DNA of 64,000 nt from Kocuria sp. (GTDB taxonomy: Bacteria; Actinomycetota; Actinomycetes; Actinomycetales; Micrococcaceae): the NCBI RefSeq assembly GCF_030538595.1, contig NZ_JAUNTS010000001.1, positions 191,012-255,011 of the forward strand, in the 5' to 3' direction. The notes under the pieces were generated by a model. It was not told the DNA's origin. It made no database searches and saw only the letters and a list, made by a program, of their open reading frames with translations. Positions 21,899 to 32,941 of the stretch are shown here, one piece after another; positions within the stretch are counted from its first letter, which is position 1; every line of letters begins with the position of its first letter. The translations under genes were made by a program, and so were the position numbers.

Positions 21899-23197
21899 TC
21901 AGTGGAACTGGCCGGCCTCCGTGGACCCGGCCAGAGCCAATGTGGAGCCCTCCGGGTTCAGTGCGGTGGAGATGGCATCGAAATACCCGGTGCCCACCTC
22001 ACGCTGGTGCTTGGTGGCGGTGTACCCGTTGACCTCATCCGCAAACTCGCGCTCCTGCAACTCCACGTAGGCGGACATCTGGCGCTCCTTGTAGCCGCGA
22101 GCCAGATCAAACATGGAGTGGTTCAGGGCGTGGAAACCTGCCAGGGTGATGAACTGGAAGGTGAAGCCCATGGCACCGAGTTCGCGCTGGAACTTTGCGA
22201 TGGTGGCGTCGTCCAGGTTCTTGCGCCAGTTGAACGACGGCGAACAGTTGTACGCCAGCATCTGGTCCGGGAACTCGGAGCGCACGGACTCCGCAAAGTG
22301 ACGGGCCAGCTCCAAGTCCGGAGTTCCGGTTTCCATCCAGATCAGGTCCGCGTACGGGGCGTAGGCCTTGGCGCGGGCAATGCAGGGATCCACACCGTTG
22401 CGCACCTTGTAGAACCCCTCAGCGGTGCGCTCACCGGTCAGGAACTCCTGATCGCGTTCATCAACGTCTGAGGTGATCAGGGTGGCGGCCTCAGCATCAG
22501 TACGGGCCACGATCACCGAGGGCACATCAGCCACATCCGCAGCCAATCGGGCCGCGTTCAGGGTACGCACGTGCTGGCCGGTGGGGATCAGCACCTTGCC
22601 GCCCAGGTGACCGCACTTCTTCTCCGAGGCCAGCTGGTCTTCCCAGTGGACGCCAGCTGCACCGGCGCCGATCATGGACTTCATGAGTTCATAGGCGTTC
22701 AACGGTCCACCGAATCCTGCTTCGGCATCAGCCACGATCGGCACCATCCAGTCATCCACCGTGTGGATGCCCTCAGCGTGTTCGATCTGATCGGCACGCA
22801 TCAACGCGTTGTTGATCCGGCGCACCACCTGCGGAACGGAGTTGGCCGGGTACAGGGACTGATCCGGGTACGTGTGCCCGGACAGGTTGGCATCTGCGGC
22901 CACCTGCCAGCCGGAGAGATAGATGGCCCGCAGCCCGGCCTTGACCTGCTGGACCGCCTGGTTGCCGGTCAGAGCGCCCAGGGCGTTGGTGAACTCACCG
23001 TTGCGGTGTTCGGTGGTCAACTGTTCCCACAGTTTTTCCGAACCGCGGCGGGCCAGGGTCTGTTCCTCCTGGATTCTGCCCCGCAGCTTCACCACTTCGT
23101 TGGCCGAGTAGCTGCGTTCGACGTTCGCCCACCGCGGGTTGTGATCCCAGTCGTGCTGGATGTGCTCGGCGGAGGCGGGGGTGCGCTGCTGGTCCAT
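21899..23197 (-). CDS. aceA: Isocitrate lyase
   Basis: Splits isocitrate into succinate and glyoxylate, the first glyoxylate-bypass step during growth on acetate or fatty acids. It has 432 residues, a typical prokaryotic length. The catalytic loop KKCGHLGGK holds the active-site Cys, preceded by [10 protein letters not shown]. Other family segments are [13 protein letters not shown] and [16 protein letters not shown]. The ATG at 23195-23197 is backed by a strong AGAGGAG site 7 bases upstream; a much longer upstream reading frame exists but is not family-like. It is divergent from the ramB-like regulator, with 261 bases between the two starts. Confidence 0.97.
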   Translation of the reverse strand: MDQQRTPASAEHIQHDWDHNPRWANVERSYSANEVVKLRGRIQEEQTLARRGSEKLWEQLTTEHRNGEFTNALGALTGNQAVQQVKAGLRAIYLSGWQVAADANLSGHTYPDQSLYPANSVPQVVRRINNALMRADQIEHAEGIHTVDDWMVPIVADAEAGFGGPLNAYELMKSMIGAGAAGVHWEDQLASEKKCGHLGGKVLIPTGQHVRTLNAARLAADVADVPSVIVARTDAEAATLITSDVDERDQEFLTGERTAEGFYKVRNGVDPCIARAKAYAPYADLIWMETGTPDLELARHFAESVRSEFPDQMLAYNCSPSFNWRKNLDDATIAKFQRELGAMGFTFQFITLAGFHALNHSMFDLARGYKERQMSAYVELQEREFADEVNGYTATKHQREVGTGYFDAISTALNPEGSTLALAGSTEAGQFH

Positions 23198-23458
23198 GAT
23201 CTTGCTCCTCTGGTCACTGAGTTGACGGGGCTGCCCAACCTCTCGGTGGGGCTGATGCAACAACTCTGATGGCCCATCAACCGCTCCACGAGGGGTTCCC
23301 CACAGAAAAATCCGCAACACCTGACGCCACCTCAAAAACCCCAGAACTTGCAGGACTTTCCAGCTATTCAGCGCACCTAGCACCCAGAGGGGTGAACAAA
23401 GAGCGTTTCTTGACGGGATCGCGTGGACAGTTGGGCTCACGCGTGTCATAGTCCTGGC
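23198..23458. promoter_or_regulatory. aceA / ramB divergent promoter region
   Basis: A 261-base intergenic region with no gene. It must hold the promoters of aceA (minus) and the RamB-like gene (plus). The stretch AACTTGCAGG at 23345-23354 loosely resembles the A-rich/TTTGCAAA-type RamB operator known from Corynebacterium, but the match is weak. Confidence 0.4.
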
Positions 23459-24997
23459 ATGTTGATCCCCCCGCCGTCGACGTCGGGCCCGCCCGCCAGT
23501 ACTGCATCCCAAGCACCTGTGCGGACTGCATCCGGGCCACACACACCCCTGGAAGCCGAGGCTCCGCCGTGGGACGCCGTGGTGCTGGGCCGGCGGCTGC
23601 GGCACCTGCGCACCGCCAAAAATCTGACCTTGGACACCCTGGCCGAACGGGTGGGCGCCACGGGGTCTCATCTGTCTCTGGTGGAGAACGGCCGCCGGGA
23701 ACCCCGGCTGAGCCTGCTCGCAGATCTGGCGCGTGCCCTGGAAACTGATTTGGATGACCTCTTGGCCCCGGAGGCGCCCAGCAGGCGCGCGGCCCTGGAA
23801 ATTGCGGTGGAAAAGGCCCAACGTTCAGCTCATTACGCCTCCCTGCAGCTTCCAACCATCAAGATCACGCCCCGCACCCCAAGCGAGGTCCTGGAGGTGA
23901 TCGCGGGTCTGCAGGGTGAGTTGCGACGTCGTATGGCGGAGCAGGCGGCCACGCCGGAGGAGGCCCGGCGTGCAAATGTGGAGTTGCGGCAGGAGATGAA
24001 GGCTTGCGGTAACCATTACCCGGCCATTGAGCAGGAGGCTCAGCGATTGTTGGAGGCGGTGGGGCATGCTGACCGCCCGCTGAGTCACCACGCTGCGGCG
24101 GACATTGCCGAGTATCTGGGCTTTTCGGTCCATCTGGTTTCCGGCTTGCCGCACTCCACCCGCTCGGTCACGGATCTGAAGAACCGCCGCTTTTATCTGG
24201 CCCGTGCGGGCACCCCCGGACACGAACCACGTTCAGTGCTCCTGCAGGCCATCGGGGCGTATGTGCTCAACCAGGGGGAGCCGGAAGACTATTCGGACTT
24301 TTTGCGCCAGCGCGTATACACCAACTACTTTGCGGCGGCCCTGATGATGCCGCAAAAACAAACCGTCCGGTTTCTGAAAGCGGCCAAAGACCACCGTGAC
24401 CTGGCCATTGAAGATTTACGGGACGTTTTTGGCGTCTCCTACGAATCAGCTGCGCACCGATTCACCAATCTTGCCACTGAGCACTTGGGTATCACGTGCC
24501 ACTTCCAGAAGGTGCACGAATCCGGAATCATCCACAAAGCCTACGAAAACGACGCCGTAACCTTCCCCTCCGATCACATCGGCGCCATCGAGGGCCAACA
24601 GGTCTGCCGCTACTGGACATCACGGGAGGTATTTGGCGTGAGCGATCACTTCCGGGCCTTCAACCAGTACACGGACACCCCCAACGGAACCTACTGGTGC
24701 ACGGCAGTGGTGGAAGGGTATTCCTCCGGGTTGTATTCGTTGTCCATCGGCGTTCCGTTCAAGGACGCCAAGTGGTTCCGCGGTAAGGACACCCCGCACC
24801 GGTCAGCGTCACGGTGCCCGGAGCCCACGTGCTGCCGACTACCTTCCCCGGAGCTGGAGTCGGCCTGGGGCGGTAACGCCCGGCCAGCTGCCCGAGCCAA
24901 TGCTCATCTGCTGGCAGCCATGCCCTCCGGTGCTTTCCCGGGTGTGGATGAGGTGGAGGTCTTCAAGTTCCTGGAAGCTCAAACACAACAGAACTGA
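23459..24997 (+). CDS. ramB: RamB-type transcriptional regulator of acetate metabolism
   Basis: A 512-residue regulator of the short-chain fatty-acyl-responsive XRE family. A helix-turn-helix lies at about residues 40-95 ([38 protein letters not shown]). The middle region is an IrrE/ImmA-like peptidase-fold domain ([27 protein letters not shown]), here without a clear HExxH metal site. The C-terminus is the DUF2083 domain with Cys-rich segments ([20 protein letters not shown]). Corynebacterium RamB controls aceA, aceB and acetate activation; mycobacterial homologues regulate icl. Its position divergent to aceA supports this role. The ATG at 23459 is preferred to a GTG 12 codons earlier. Its stop abuts that of the next gene. 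Confidence 0.9.
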   Translation: MLIPPPSTSGPPASTASQAPVRTASGPHTPLEAEAPPWDAVVLGRRLRHLRTAKNLTLDTLAERVGATGSHLSLVENGRREPRLSLLADLARALETDLDDLLAPEAPSRRAALEIAVEKAQRSAHYASLQLPTIKITPRTPSEVLEVIAGLQGELRRRMAEQAATPEEARRANVELRQEMKACGNHYPAIEQEAQRLLEAVGHADRPLSHHAAADIAEYLGFSVHLVSGLPHSTRSVTDLKNRRFYLARAGTPGHEPRSVLLQAIGAYVLNQGEPEDYSDFLRQRVYTNYFAAALMMPQKQTVRFLKAAKDHRDLAIEDLRDVFGVSYESAAHRFTNLATEHLGITCHFQKVHESGIIHKAYENDAVTFPSDHIGAIEGQQVCRYWTSREVFGVSDHFRAFNQYTDTPNGTYWCTAVVEGYSSGLYSLSIGVPFKDAKWFRGKDTPHRSASRCPEPTCCRLPSPELESAWGGNARPAARANAHLLAAMPSGAFPGVDEVEVFKFLEAQTQQN

Positions 24998-25216
24998 TCA
25001 GGACGCCTTGGGGTTGTTCCGGGGTTCGCGCAGGTCCAAGGGCTGTTTGCCAACGTTTGAGGGTTTGCCAACATTGGACTGCTTGCCAACGGTGCCCCGA
25101 CGATCCGTGGCGAGCGCGGCAGACGATTCGGTCTGCTGCACCCGGGGGCTGAAGGGGACGCTGCGCTTCAAGGACGTCACTCCGTTGCGGGTGGTCACAC
25201 TGAATTTCTCAGCCAT
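24998..25216 (-). CDS. Small basic protein with NVGK repeats, unknown
   Basis: A 72-residue, strongly basic and probably disordered protein that I do not recognise. It begins MAEKFSVTTRNGVTSLKRSVPF and contains three near-repeats of a five-residue unit (TVGKQ, NVGKP, NVGKQ) around residues 42-58. There is no membrane segment and no Cys. The ATG has a GGAGAGG-like site in front of it (GAAGGAGAGGCTC). Its stop codon is immediately next to that of the convergent ramB-like gene, with no terminator hairpin between them. The upstream GAF-domain gene is 27 bases away, so it may be a downstream member of that operon. Confidence 0.55.
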   Translation of the reverse strand: MAEKFSVTTRNGVTSLKRSVPFSPRVQQTESSAALATDRRGTVGKQSNVGKPSNVGKQPLDLREPRNNPKAS

Positions 25217-25243
25217 GAGCCTCTCCTTCCGTGGTTCCTGAGT

Positions 25244-26077
25244 CTAACTGTCTTGGACCAGGTTGGCTGCACAAGCAGCCAGGCCAGCAAAAATGACCAG
25301 CGCATTGGCATCGTTTCTGTCCAGCGAGCCAGTCTGGGGCACATCAAAGGTCAGCATCCCGAATGCTTCATCGTCAATGACAACGGGGCAGGCCACAAAT
25401 GCTTCGTACCCTGATGCCGTTCCGTTCCAATGTTCCGGTCGCTCAGATGGGTTGTTGACATCGTTGCAGATCAACGGCTGTCCGCTGAGCAAGAATTCCT
25501 TGACCGCAAACCATCGCGGGGTATCTGGCTCAAAACGGCGCGGCTGGTCCAAGCGGCCGCTGGAGACCACGGCTTCCAGAGCCAAGGTTGAGTCGAGCCT
25601 GTAAAGCACCACACGGCCGCTCACGTGGCGTGTTGCCAAGACGCCCAGAAGGTTGCGTGCAATCAACTCATTGATGACCTTGAACTGCGAGCGGCGTTCA
25701 GGCTCGGGCTGCACCATGACTGCTCCGATACGGTTGACCACCTCACCAACACTTTCGCCCAGCCGATCAACCAATCCCTCCTGGGACTGCATGCGTTCCT
25801 GATGCGATGCCTCTAATTGTTGGTGGCGGTTCTTGGATTCACGTGCGTCCAAACGGCTACGAATTTCCAGTAGAACAACGCTGGTGGCTCCTAGTACGAA
25901 TACTGCAATGGCCAGGAGCATTGCCACAGAGGGTGGCCACAAGCTGTCCATTCGGCCGATCCAAAATGTAGCCACTGGAGCCAGAACCGTACCCAAGGCC
26001 CGCAAAAGCCACGCGGGAAGACGCCCCCACCAGGACGCTGGTCTGTGGTCGGCGGCAGGTATGGATGTGGTGCTCAC
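25244..26077 (-). CDS. Membrane-anchored GAF-domain protein
   Basis: A 277-residue predicted sensor. Two hydrophobic segments at about residues 22-42 and 48-70 form a hairpin in the membrane. A polar coiled-coil-like stretch (ESKNRHQQLEASHQERMQSQEGLVDRLGESVGEVVNRIG) leads into a C-terminal GAF domain (about 130-275), with motifs SGRLDQPRRFE, LICNDVNNP, FVACPVVIDDEAFGMLTFDVP and DANALVIFAGLAAC. No output domain (kinase, cyclase, phosphatase) follows, so it would have to act through a partner. The start is ATG at 26075-26077. It is followed closely by the small basic gene and lies downstream of tsaD on the same strand. Ligand and partner are unknown. Confidence 0.7.
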   Translation of the reverse strand: MSTTSIPAADHRPASWWGRLPAWLLRALGTVLAPVATFWIGRMDSLWPPSVAMLLAIAVFVLGATSVVLLEIRSRLDARESKNRHQQLEASHQERMQSQEGLVDRLGESVGEVVNRIGAVMVQPEPERRSQFKVINELIARNLLGVLATRHVSGRVVLYRLDSTLALEAVVSSGRLDQPRRFEPDTPRWFAVKEFLLSGQPLICNDVNNPSERPEHWNGTASGYEAFVACPVVIDDEAFGMLTFDVPQTGSLDRNDANALVIFAGLAACAANLVQDS

Positions 26078-26131
26078 TCAAACACGTTAAAACGCGGCTC
26101 TGACAACACAGTCAGGGCTGGTGAGCCGCTG

Positions 26132-27259
26132 TCAGCCCACGGTCACCGCAGTCACCGGCAAGCCAGGATCGGCAGCGAACCCCAACGACGACGCCCCTAC
26201 TCCCCGGGACACCAACCTGGCGCCCAGGGCTGCCACCATTGCCCCGTTGTCCGTGCACAAGGACAGGGGTGGCACCACCAGACGGATGCCGCGCTCGGAG
26301 CATCGTTGCTCCAGCAGTTCACGCAACCGTGAATTGGCCGCCACTCCCCCACCCAGCAGCAGCGTGGTGATGTTGTTCTCCGTGGCAGCCAGAACAGCCT
26401 TCCGGGTGATCACATCCACCACAGCTTCCTGAAAGGATGCCGCAATGTCCGCCACGGGTACTCCTTCCCCCGCTGCCTCATAAGCCTCGACCACCCGGGC
26501 CACCGCAGTCTTGAGCCCGGAGAAGGAAAAGTCGTACCGGTGCTTGCCGGGAGCTTCCGCTGAACCCATGTACTTGGCGTTGGACAAACCCCGCGGGAAC
26601 CGGAAAGTAAGGGGATCACCGGATGAAGCAGCTTGGTCAATGGCAGGCCCACCCGGATAACTCAAACCCAACAGCCGTGCCACTTTGTCGTAAGCCTCAC
26701 CAGCAGCGTCATCAATGGTGGCGCCCAACAACGCGACGTCGTCCGCCACATCTCCCACACGCAAGATTTCGGTGTGCCCACCTGAAACCAGCACAGCACC
26801 CAGACCGGGCACCAGCTCGCCGTCGTCGTCGATCAATTCCCGGGCAATGTCCGCGCCGCTGTGTTCCAGCAGCCCCACGGACACGTGCGCCACCAGGTGA
26901 TTGATTCCGTACAGGGGTTTGCCGCTGGCCAAAGCCAGCGCCTTGGCTGCGGAAACCCCCACCATCAGGGCACCGGCCAGCCCGGGACCAGCCGTGACTG
27001 CAATGGCATCCACTTCATCCAGGGTGACCCCGGCCGTTTCCAGGGCCTGGTGGAGCGTGGGCACAAAGGCTTCCACATGGGCACGGGATGCAATCTCTGG
27101 AATGACCCCGCCAAAACGCACGTGTTCCTCCATGGAGGAGGAGACCGTGTTGGCCAAAAGTTGGCGGCCGCACACAATTCCCACACCGGTTTCATCACAG
27201 GAGGTTTCAATCCCCAAGACCAAAGGTGCGGACACGGACGGGATGGTTTCAGTGGTCAT
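26132..27259 (-). CDS. tsaD: tRNA N6-adenosine threonylcarbamoyltransferase
   Basis: Transfers threonylcarbamoyl from TC-AMP to A37 of ANN-decoding tRNAs, making t6A. It has 375 residues. The ASKHA fold opens with [16 protein letters not shown], the metal-binding HxxxH appears as NHLVAHV near residue 120, and the phosphate loops read VSGGHTEIL and [17 protein letters not shown]. The length is slightly above the bacterial norm (about 340), with extra residues in the middle. The ATG lies within the end of rimI (11-base overlap), so tsaB-rimI-tsaD are coupled. Works with TsaB and with TsaE, which here is fused to alanine racemase upstream. Confidence 0.97.
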   Translation of the reverse strand: MTTETIPSVSAPLVLGIETSCDETGVGIVCGRQLLANTVSSSMEEHVRFGGVIPEIASRAHVEAFVPTLHQALETAGVTLDEVDAIAVTAGPGLAGALMVGVSAAKALALASGKPLYGINHLVAHVSVGLLEHSGADIARELIDDDGELVPGLGAVLVSGGHTEILRVGDVADDVALLGATIDDAAGEAYDKVARLLGLSYPGGPAIDQAASSGDPLTFRFPRGLSNAKYMGSAEAPGKHRYDFSFSGLKTAVARVVEAYEAAGEGVPVADIAASFQEAVVDVITRKAVLAATENNITTLLLGGGVAANSRLRELLEQRCSERGIRLVVPPLSLCTDNGAMVAALGARLVSRGVGASSLGFAADPGLPVTAVTVG

Positions 27260-27794
27260 GAGTGGTGTCCTGAGTTTCAGTGCCGGAGCCCACGCCCATG
27301 TGGCTGGTCAGATCGGTGGTCGTGGACGGGGTGGCCAGGGCCAGTTCAGCGCGCATGATCAAAGCGTCCGCTCCGCCGGGGTAGTACCTGGGCCGCACCG
27401 TCAGAGCCACGTAGCCGAACCGCTGATACAGCGCCTGCGCCCGGTGGTTGTCCACGCGTACCTCCAACAGCACCTCCCGCGCACCGCGCTCCTTGGCTTC
27501 CCGGTGCAGTGTGGTCAGCAGCGCCGTCCCCACACCCTGCCCTTCATGCTCCGGAGCCACCGCAATGTTCTGCACATCCGCGGTGTCCGCCACCACCATC
27601 ACCCCGGCGTAGCCCATCACCTGGCCGTGTGCCTCAGCCACCCAATAGCTGCGCGTGGGGTGAGTGATTTCGGACAGAATCATCTCCAGGGACCAGGCAT
27701 CCTCCGGGAACAGTTGTTGTTCCAAAGTCTCAATGGTCGCCACATCTGCCACCGTGGCCGCCCGCAGATTCCATTCCGGTGCCCCTGGCTTCAC
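27249..27794 (-). CDS. rimI: Ribosomal protein S18 alanine N-acetyltransferase
   Basis: A GNAT acetyltransferase that modifies the N-terminus of ribosomal protein S18. It has 181 residues. The acetyl-CoA site is in the segment [19 protein letters not shown] (residues about 94-112), followed by [21 protein letters not shown]. The C-terminal 30 residues are a Thr/His-rich tail not needed for the fold. The GTG start overlaps the tsaB stop by 4 bases and the gene overlaps tsaD by 11 bases. Actinobacteria commonly keep tsaB-rimI-tsaD in this order, sometimes with rimI fused to a neighbour; here it is separate. Confidence 0.93.
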   Translation of the reverse strand: MKPGAPEWNLRAATVADVATIETLEQQLFPEDAWSLEMILSEITHPTRSYWVAEAHGQVMGYAGVMVVADTADVQNIAVAPEHEGQGVGTALLTTLHREAKERGAREVLLEVRVDNHRAQALYQRFGYVALTVRPRYYPGGADALIMRAELALATPSTTTDLTSHMGVGSGTETQDTTHDH

Positions 27795-28567
27795 GAGGTG
27801 GCCTTTTTACGCGGGCCCGGCACCTTGGCATCCGATTCACGCAAGTACAGCGGCGTGGTGTTCGTGCTCAACACCCCACCACTGTTGACGACGTCGCCCG
27901 CAGCCAGTCCCAGCGACGCCGCCGTGGGCTGCCATTGCGTGGGAGGGGCGGCCAGTCTTGCCCCGGGAATGGGAGCCAGGACAGCACCCGCCAACTCTTC
28001 CGTGTAAAGCCCGGCACCACGCCCGTAGACAGGCAAGGCGGGCAAATCGGCGGCCGGACCCACGGACGGCCCCTGCACCACCGTGGCACGGGCACCACCC
28101 ATCAGGTACTTACCAACGGGATTACCTGATTCCGCATCCCGCTGGGTGGTCCGGTAAACAGCCCAGTAAACCTCGCGGCGTCGTGCATCCGTGGCCACCA
28201 CAAACTCCGCCGGACGCGCAGCGGTAGGTAGCACGGCAACGTCATGCGCTATTGCTTCCAAGCTGCACATGCCGTACACCGGCAGCTTCCACGCGTACCC
28301 AAGGGTGCGGGCCGTGGCCAAACCGGCGCGCAGGCCGGTGAATGGCCCCGGGCCGGTTCCCACCAGAACACCATCCAAGTCGGTGGCCTGCAGATCAGCC
28401 GCGGCCAGGACGGACTCCACGGCCGGAGCCAGGACTTCTGCGTGGGAGCGGGTGTCAGCAGTTTCCCACTGAGCCAGAACACGGGGGGCGTCATTGGTGA
28501 CGGGGGTATCCGTGTCAACCACAGCCACGGAGGCGGCAGCGGAGGAATCCATACACAGCACAAGCAC
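27791..28567 (-). CDS. tsaB: t6A synthesis protein TsaB
   Basis: Non-catalytic ASKHA-fold partner of TsaD in t6A formation. It has 258 residues with the N-terminal motif VLCMDSSAAASVAVVD and the signature GVLVGTGPGPFTGLRAGLATARTLG, which is characteristic of TsaB. The C-terminal half is variable, as usual. The GTG start is followed by another GTG two codons later. It is the first gene of the tsaB-rimI-tsaD overlap set. The short relic of a carB 3' end lies just upstream. Confidence 0.95.
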   Translation of the reverse strand: MLVLCMDSSAAASVAVVDTDTPVTNDAPRVLAQWETADTRSHAEVLAPAVESVLAAADLQATDLDGVLVGTGPGPFTGLRAGLATARTLGYAWKLPVYGMCSLEAIAHDVAVLPTAARPAEFVVATDARRREVYWAVYRTTQRDAESGNPVGKYLMGGARATVVQGPSVGPAADLPALPVYGRGAGLYTEELAGAVLAPIPGARLAAPPTQWQPTAASLGLAAGDVVNSGGVLSTNTTPLYLRESDAKVPGPRKKATS

Positions 28568-28571
28568 CCGC

Positions 28572-28730
28572 TCAGTCTAGAGCCTGCGTTGGGTGCTGAA
28601 GGGTGTCAATGGACTTAGAGCGTGCAATGGAACGCAGCGCCTGCACTGCGGCGGTGGGAGCTGCGGCGGTTGAGAGCAGTGCCCCGTGAGCCCCAGTAGC
28701 ACGTCTAGGGCAGCACCGGTACAGAGTCAG
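28572..28730 (-). pseudogene. Possible carB 3'-end relic
   Basis: Between the stop codon of the small membrane protein gene and the start of tsaB an open stretch of 53 codons (minus strand) reads TGAHGALLSTAAAPTAAVQALRS..., then SIDTLQ, and ends at a TGA at 28572-28574. The pattern (STxxxxxxAAVQAL followed by an ISLQ-like motif near the terminus) resembles the last 40 residues of the carbamoyl-phosphate synthase large subunit. It has no start codon or ribosome site of its own. I infer a gene relic; the similarity is modest and short. Confidence 0.35.
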
Positions 28731-29015
28731 TCAGGGAGTCCGGAGGACCGTGAGCACCAGGATCAATACGGGCACCAGGCCCACTCCCCACGCCACGGAA
28801 ATGATGGCCCAACCGGCAAAACCCTGGCGTCCCGCTGCCAATGCGCCCAACACACCGAAGGCCGAAGGCAGCATCATCAACCAAGCCGGGCGGGCCGTGC
28901 TGGTTCCGGACCAGTCAATCAACACGAACAAGGAGACAAAGGCCGCGATCATGCACAGCAGCGTCAGCACGGGACATTCCCGGCGCGGTTCAGGTTGGTC
29001 ATAGTGCTTCAGCAC
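28731..29015 (-). CDS. Small three-helix membrane protein, unknown
   Basis: A 94-residue protein with three hydrophobic segments: about residues 15-33 (CPVLTLLCMIAAFVSLFVLI), 45-60 (LMMLPSAFGVLGALAA) and 67-91 (AGWAIISVAWGVGLVPVLILVLTVL). No family is recognised. The arrangement CMI...DW...P(x)W...AFGVLGAL is shared with the C-terminal part of the next gene (29081-29614), so the two look like diverged tandem duplicates. The start is ATG or TTG near 29013-29015. It is likely co-transcribed with its upstream paralogue. Confidence 0.6.
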   Translation of the reverse strand: MLKHYDQPEPRRECPVLTLLCMIAAFVSLFVLIDWSGTSTARPAWLMMLPSAFGVLGALAAGRQGFAGWAIISVAWGVGLVPVLILVLTVLRTP

Positions 29016-29080
29016 ACCGTTGCCCTCCCGCCCGCAGCATCTACCGGGCTGTGCCCAGTACGTGCACCGAGACTAGCTGC

Positions 29081-29603
29081 TCAGGCAGAGCCTGTCAGGG
29101 CGATCACAGAGATCAGCCCCACGAACAACACCAATCCCAGCCCTGCCGATCCCCACGCCAAACGACGACGCTTGTCCAGCAGGGCGAACAACGCTCCGAG
29201 CACACCAAAGGCCAGTGGCGCAACGTAGAACCACCTGGGCCACGGGTTTTCGGGATCTCGCCAGTCCGGGACCAGAAACACAATCAGGACCGCCATGATC
29301 ATGCAGGCGTAGACCTCCCAGGGCTTTCGGTTGGGGTCCCTGGGTGGACGCCGACTGGGCGGAAACAATCCCGGCCGCACGGCCTGCTGGGAGTCAGTGG
29401 GCCGGCTTTCCGAATGTGCTGATCGGGACGTGGCTCGCTGACGGGCGTCCTGCACGCTGTTTCCGCTGCCCGCTCCTGAACCGGTTGGACCTGTTTCTGC
29501 GCCGGCTGGGGCCGCTCCGGAACTGGTTTGTTCGCGCAGCTGTTGTTGCCGGGCGCGCTGCTGGTCAGACATCTTGCGCCCGCGTCTGGCGTTTTTGTTG
29601 CGT

Positions 29604-29614
<11 letters not shown>
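29081..29614 (-). CDS. Membrane protein with long basic N-terminus, unknown
   Basis: A 177-residue protein. Residues 1-95 are hydrophilic, rich in Arg, Gln, Ser and Gly, and probably disordered (starting MSNKRNKNARRGRKMSDQQR). Residues 96-177 carry three hydrophobic segments with AFGVLGALFALLD in the middle and a C-terminal VLFVGLISVIALTG. The membrane part parallels the downstream 94-residue protein. It overlaps the 3' end of the alr-tsaE fusion gene by 11 bases, indicating translational coupling. No function can be assigned. Confidence 0.6.
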
Positions 29615-31478
<1,864 letters not shown>

Positions 31479-31610
31479 GCTCCCATTGTGGCACTGGTGG
31501 ACAGTGGGCTCAGCGCCGGTCCGCGAGTCCGGCCCTGAACTCTGAACACGGCAAATGCGTTTTTGCGGCTGCTGAAGCGCATTCCCCACGTCCAAAGTTG
31601 AGTTCAACCA

Positions 31611-31629
31611 CCACCACGTACCGTGGTGG
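31611..31629 (+). promoter_or_regulatory. mshA: Hairpin directly before the mshA start codon
   Basis: CCACCACG and CGTGGTGG (31611-31618 and 31622-31629, 3-base spacer) form a perfect inverted repeat ending one base before the GTG of mshA. It covers the place where a ribosome-binding site would be expected, and no clear Shine-Dalgarno is visible. It may be a translational control element or an operator. Confidence 0.4.
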
Positions 31630-31630
31630 C

Positions 31631-32941
31631 GTGACCACTGCGCTACACATCTCCACTCAGCCCCCAGGGCGGCTGCACATTGCCCTGCTGAGTGTGCACA
31701 CCTCGCCCCTCATACAGCCCGGCCAAGGGGACGCCGGAGGAATGAACGTGTACGTCCGCCAGCTGGCAGATGCGTTGGTGAAGTTGGGGCACCGAGTGGA
31801 TTTGGTGACTCTGTGGCGCCGTGCAGAGCATCCACATGAAACCGCACCGCAGAGCCTGTGGACCTGGTCCGAGCTGGGCAACCACCTTCACTTGCTGGAA
31901 ATTACGCTGCCGCAAACCGTGGACGCCACCAAAAATGAGCTTCCCGAACATCTGGGGCTGATCGCCAACACCGTGCAGGCGGCCTACCGGGACATCGGCC
32001 AGGAAACTCCGGATGTGGTGCACGGACACTACTGGCTTTCCGCCGTCGTGGCGCTGATGCTGGCACAAGACTGGGACGTTCCTGCGGTGGCCACATTTCA
32101 CACGACGGCGCTGGCCAAGAACCAACGTGCTGGTGTTGACGAGGCCCCTGAGCCGCAGCTGCGGGCGGATGCTGAACGTACGGTCCTCCAAGAAGCTGCG
32201 GGCATTGTGGTCAATACGGACACGGAGGCTCGGGCTCTGATCGAGCTGTACGGGGCAGCGCCGGAAACGGTCAAGGTGATTGCCCCGGGTGTGGACACTA
32301 CCGTTTTCCACCCGGCGCCCGAACCCGGTGAGCCAGGGGTGGCTCCCTCTCCGGCCCCAGAAGAACAATCATTCACCATCGGATTTGCCGGACGGTTGCA
32401 AGCGCTCAAAGGCCCGCACATCCTGATCAGCGCAGTCCACGCCCTACGCCAAGACAGACCGGAATTGGCGCCACAGGTGTGGATTGCCGGTGTGGGGCCG
32501 CAGCAATTCACAGCCGACCTGGAATCCAGCATCCGGGATGGGCACCTGGAGGATGTGGTGAAGCTGGTGGGGTCCATATCCGTGGGCGAGTTGGCGCAGA
32601 GGTTCCGGAACTCGGATGTGGTGGCGGCGCCGTCGTCGTCGGAGACTTTTGGTTTGGTGGCCCTGGAAGCGCAGGCGTGTGGGACGCCGGTGGTGGCCAC
32701 GGATGTGGATGGATTGCGCCATGCCGTGGTGGACGGGGAGACCGGGTGGTTGGTGCCCGAGCGCTCAGCCGCCGCTTGGGCCAAGACCCTGGCGGAGGTC
32801 GCGGCAGATCCGGAAGAGCGGGAACGGCGAGGCAAGGCTGCAGCAGGCCGGGCGCAGAGATTTTCGTGGTCCGCCAACGCCCGCGCGCACGTACAACTCT
32901 ATGCGGACCTGCGCGCCCGTCACCCTAGAGTGGAGGGGTGA
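31631..32941 (+). CDS. mshA: D-inositol-3-phosphate glycosyltransferase, mycothiol synthesis
   Basis: Transfers GlcNAc from UDP-GlcNAc to 1L-inositol-1-phosphate (older name 3-phosphate), the first mycothiol-specific step. It has 436 residues with a GT-B fold. The N-terminal domain holds the MshA signature SVHTSPLIQPGQGDAGGMNVYVRQLADAL and VVHGHYWLSA. The C-terminal nucleotide-binding domain has GFAGRLQALKGPHIL, then VAAPSSSETFGLVALEAQACGTPVVAT with the catalytic EX7E motif. I use the GTG at 31631, which puts the start 18 residues before the family core; longer upstream frames run into the divergent alr gene. It ends in a 4-base overlap with the phosphatase-like gene. The presence of mshA implies mycothiol as main thiol. 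Confidence 0.95.
   Translation: MTTALHISTQPPGRLHIALLSVHTSPLIQPGQGDAGGMNVYVRQLADALVKLGHRVDLVTLWRRAEHPHETAPQSLWTWSELGNHLHLLEITLPQTVDATKNELPEHLGLIANTVQAAYRDIGQETPDVVHGHYWLSAVVALMLAQDWDVPAVATFHTTALAKNQRAGVDEAPEPQLRADAERTVLQEAAGIVVNTDTEARALIELYGAAPETVKVIAPGVDTTVFHPAPEPGEPGVAPSPAPEEQSFTIGFAGRLQALKGPHILISAVHALRQDRPELAPQVWIAGVGPQQFTADLESSIRDGHLEDVVKLVGSISVGELAQRFRNSDVVAAPSSSETFGLVALEAQACGTPVVATDVDGLRHAVVDGETGWLVPERSAAAWAKTLAEVAADPEERERRGKAAAGRAQRFSWSANARAHVQLYADLRARHPRVEG

Noticed and set aside
23198..23821. A longer isocitrate lyase starting far upstream, across the promoter region and the ramB start.
   Set aside because: The ATG at 23197 has a strong ribosome site and gives the correct family length.
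31479..31607. An ATG start for alr-tsaE 43 codons upstream.
   Set aside because: The added residues have no racemase similarity and would cover the divergent mshA promoter.
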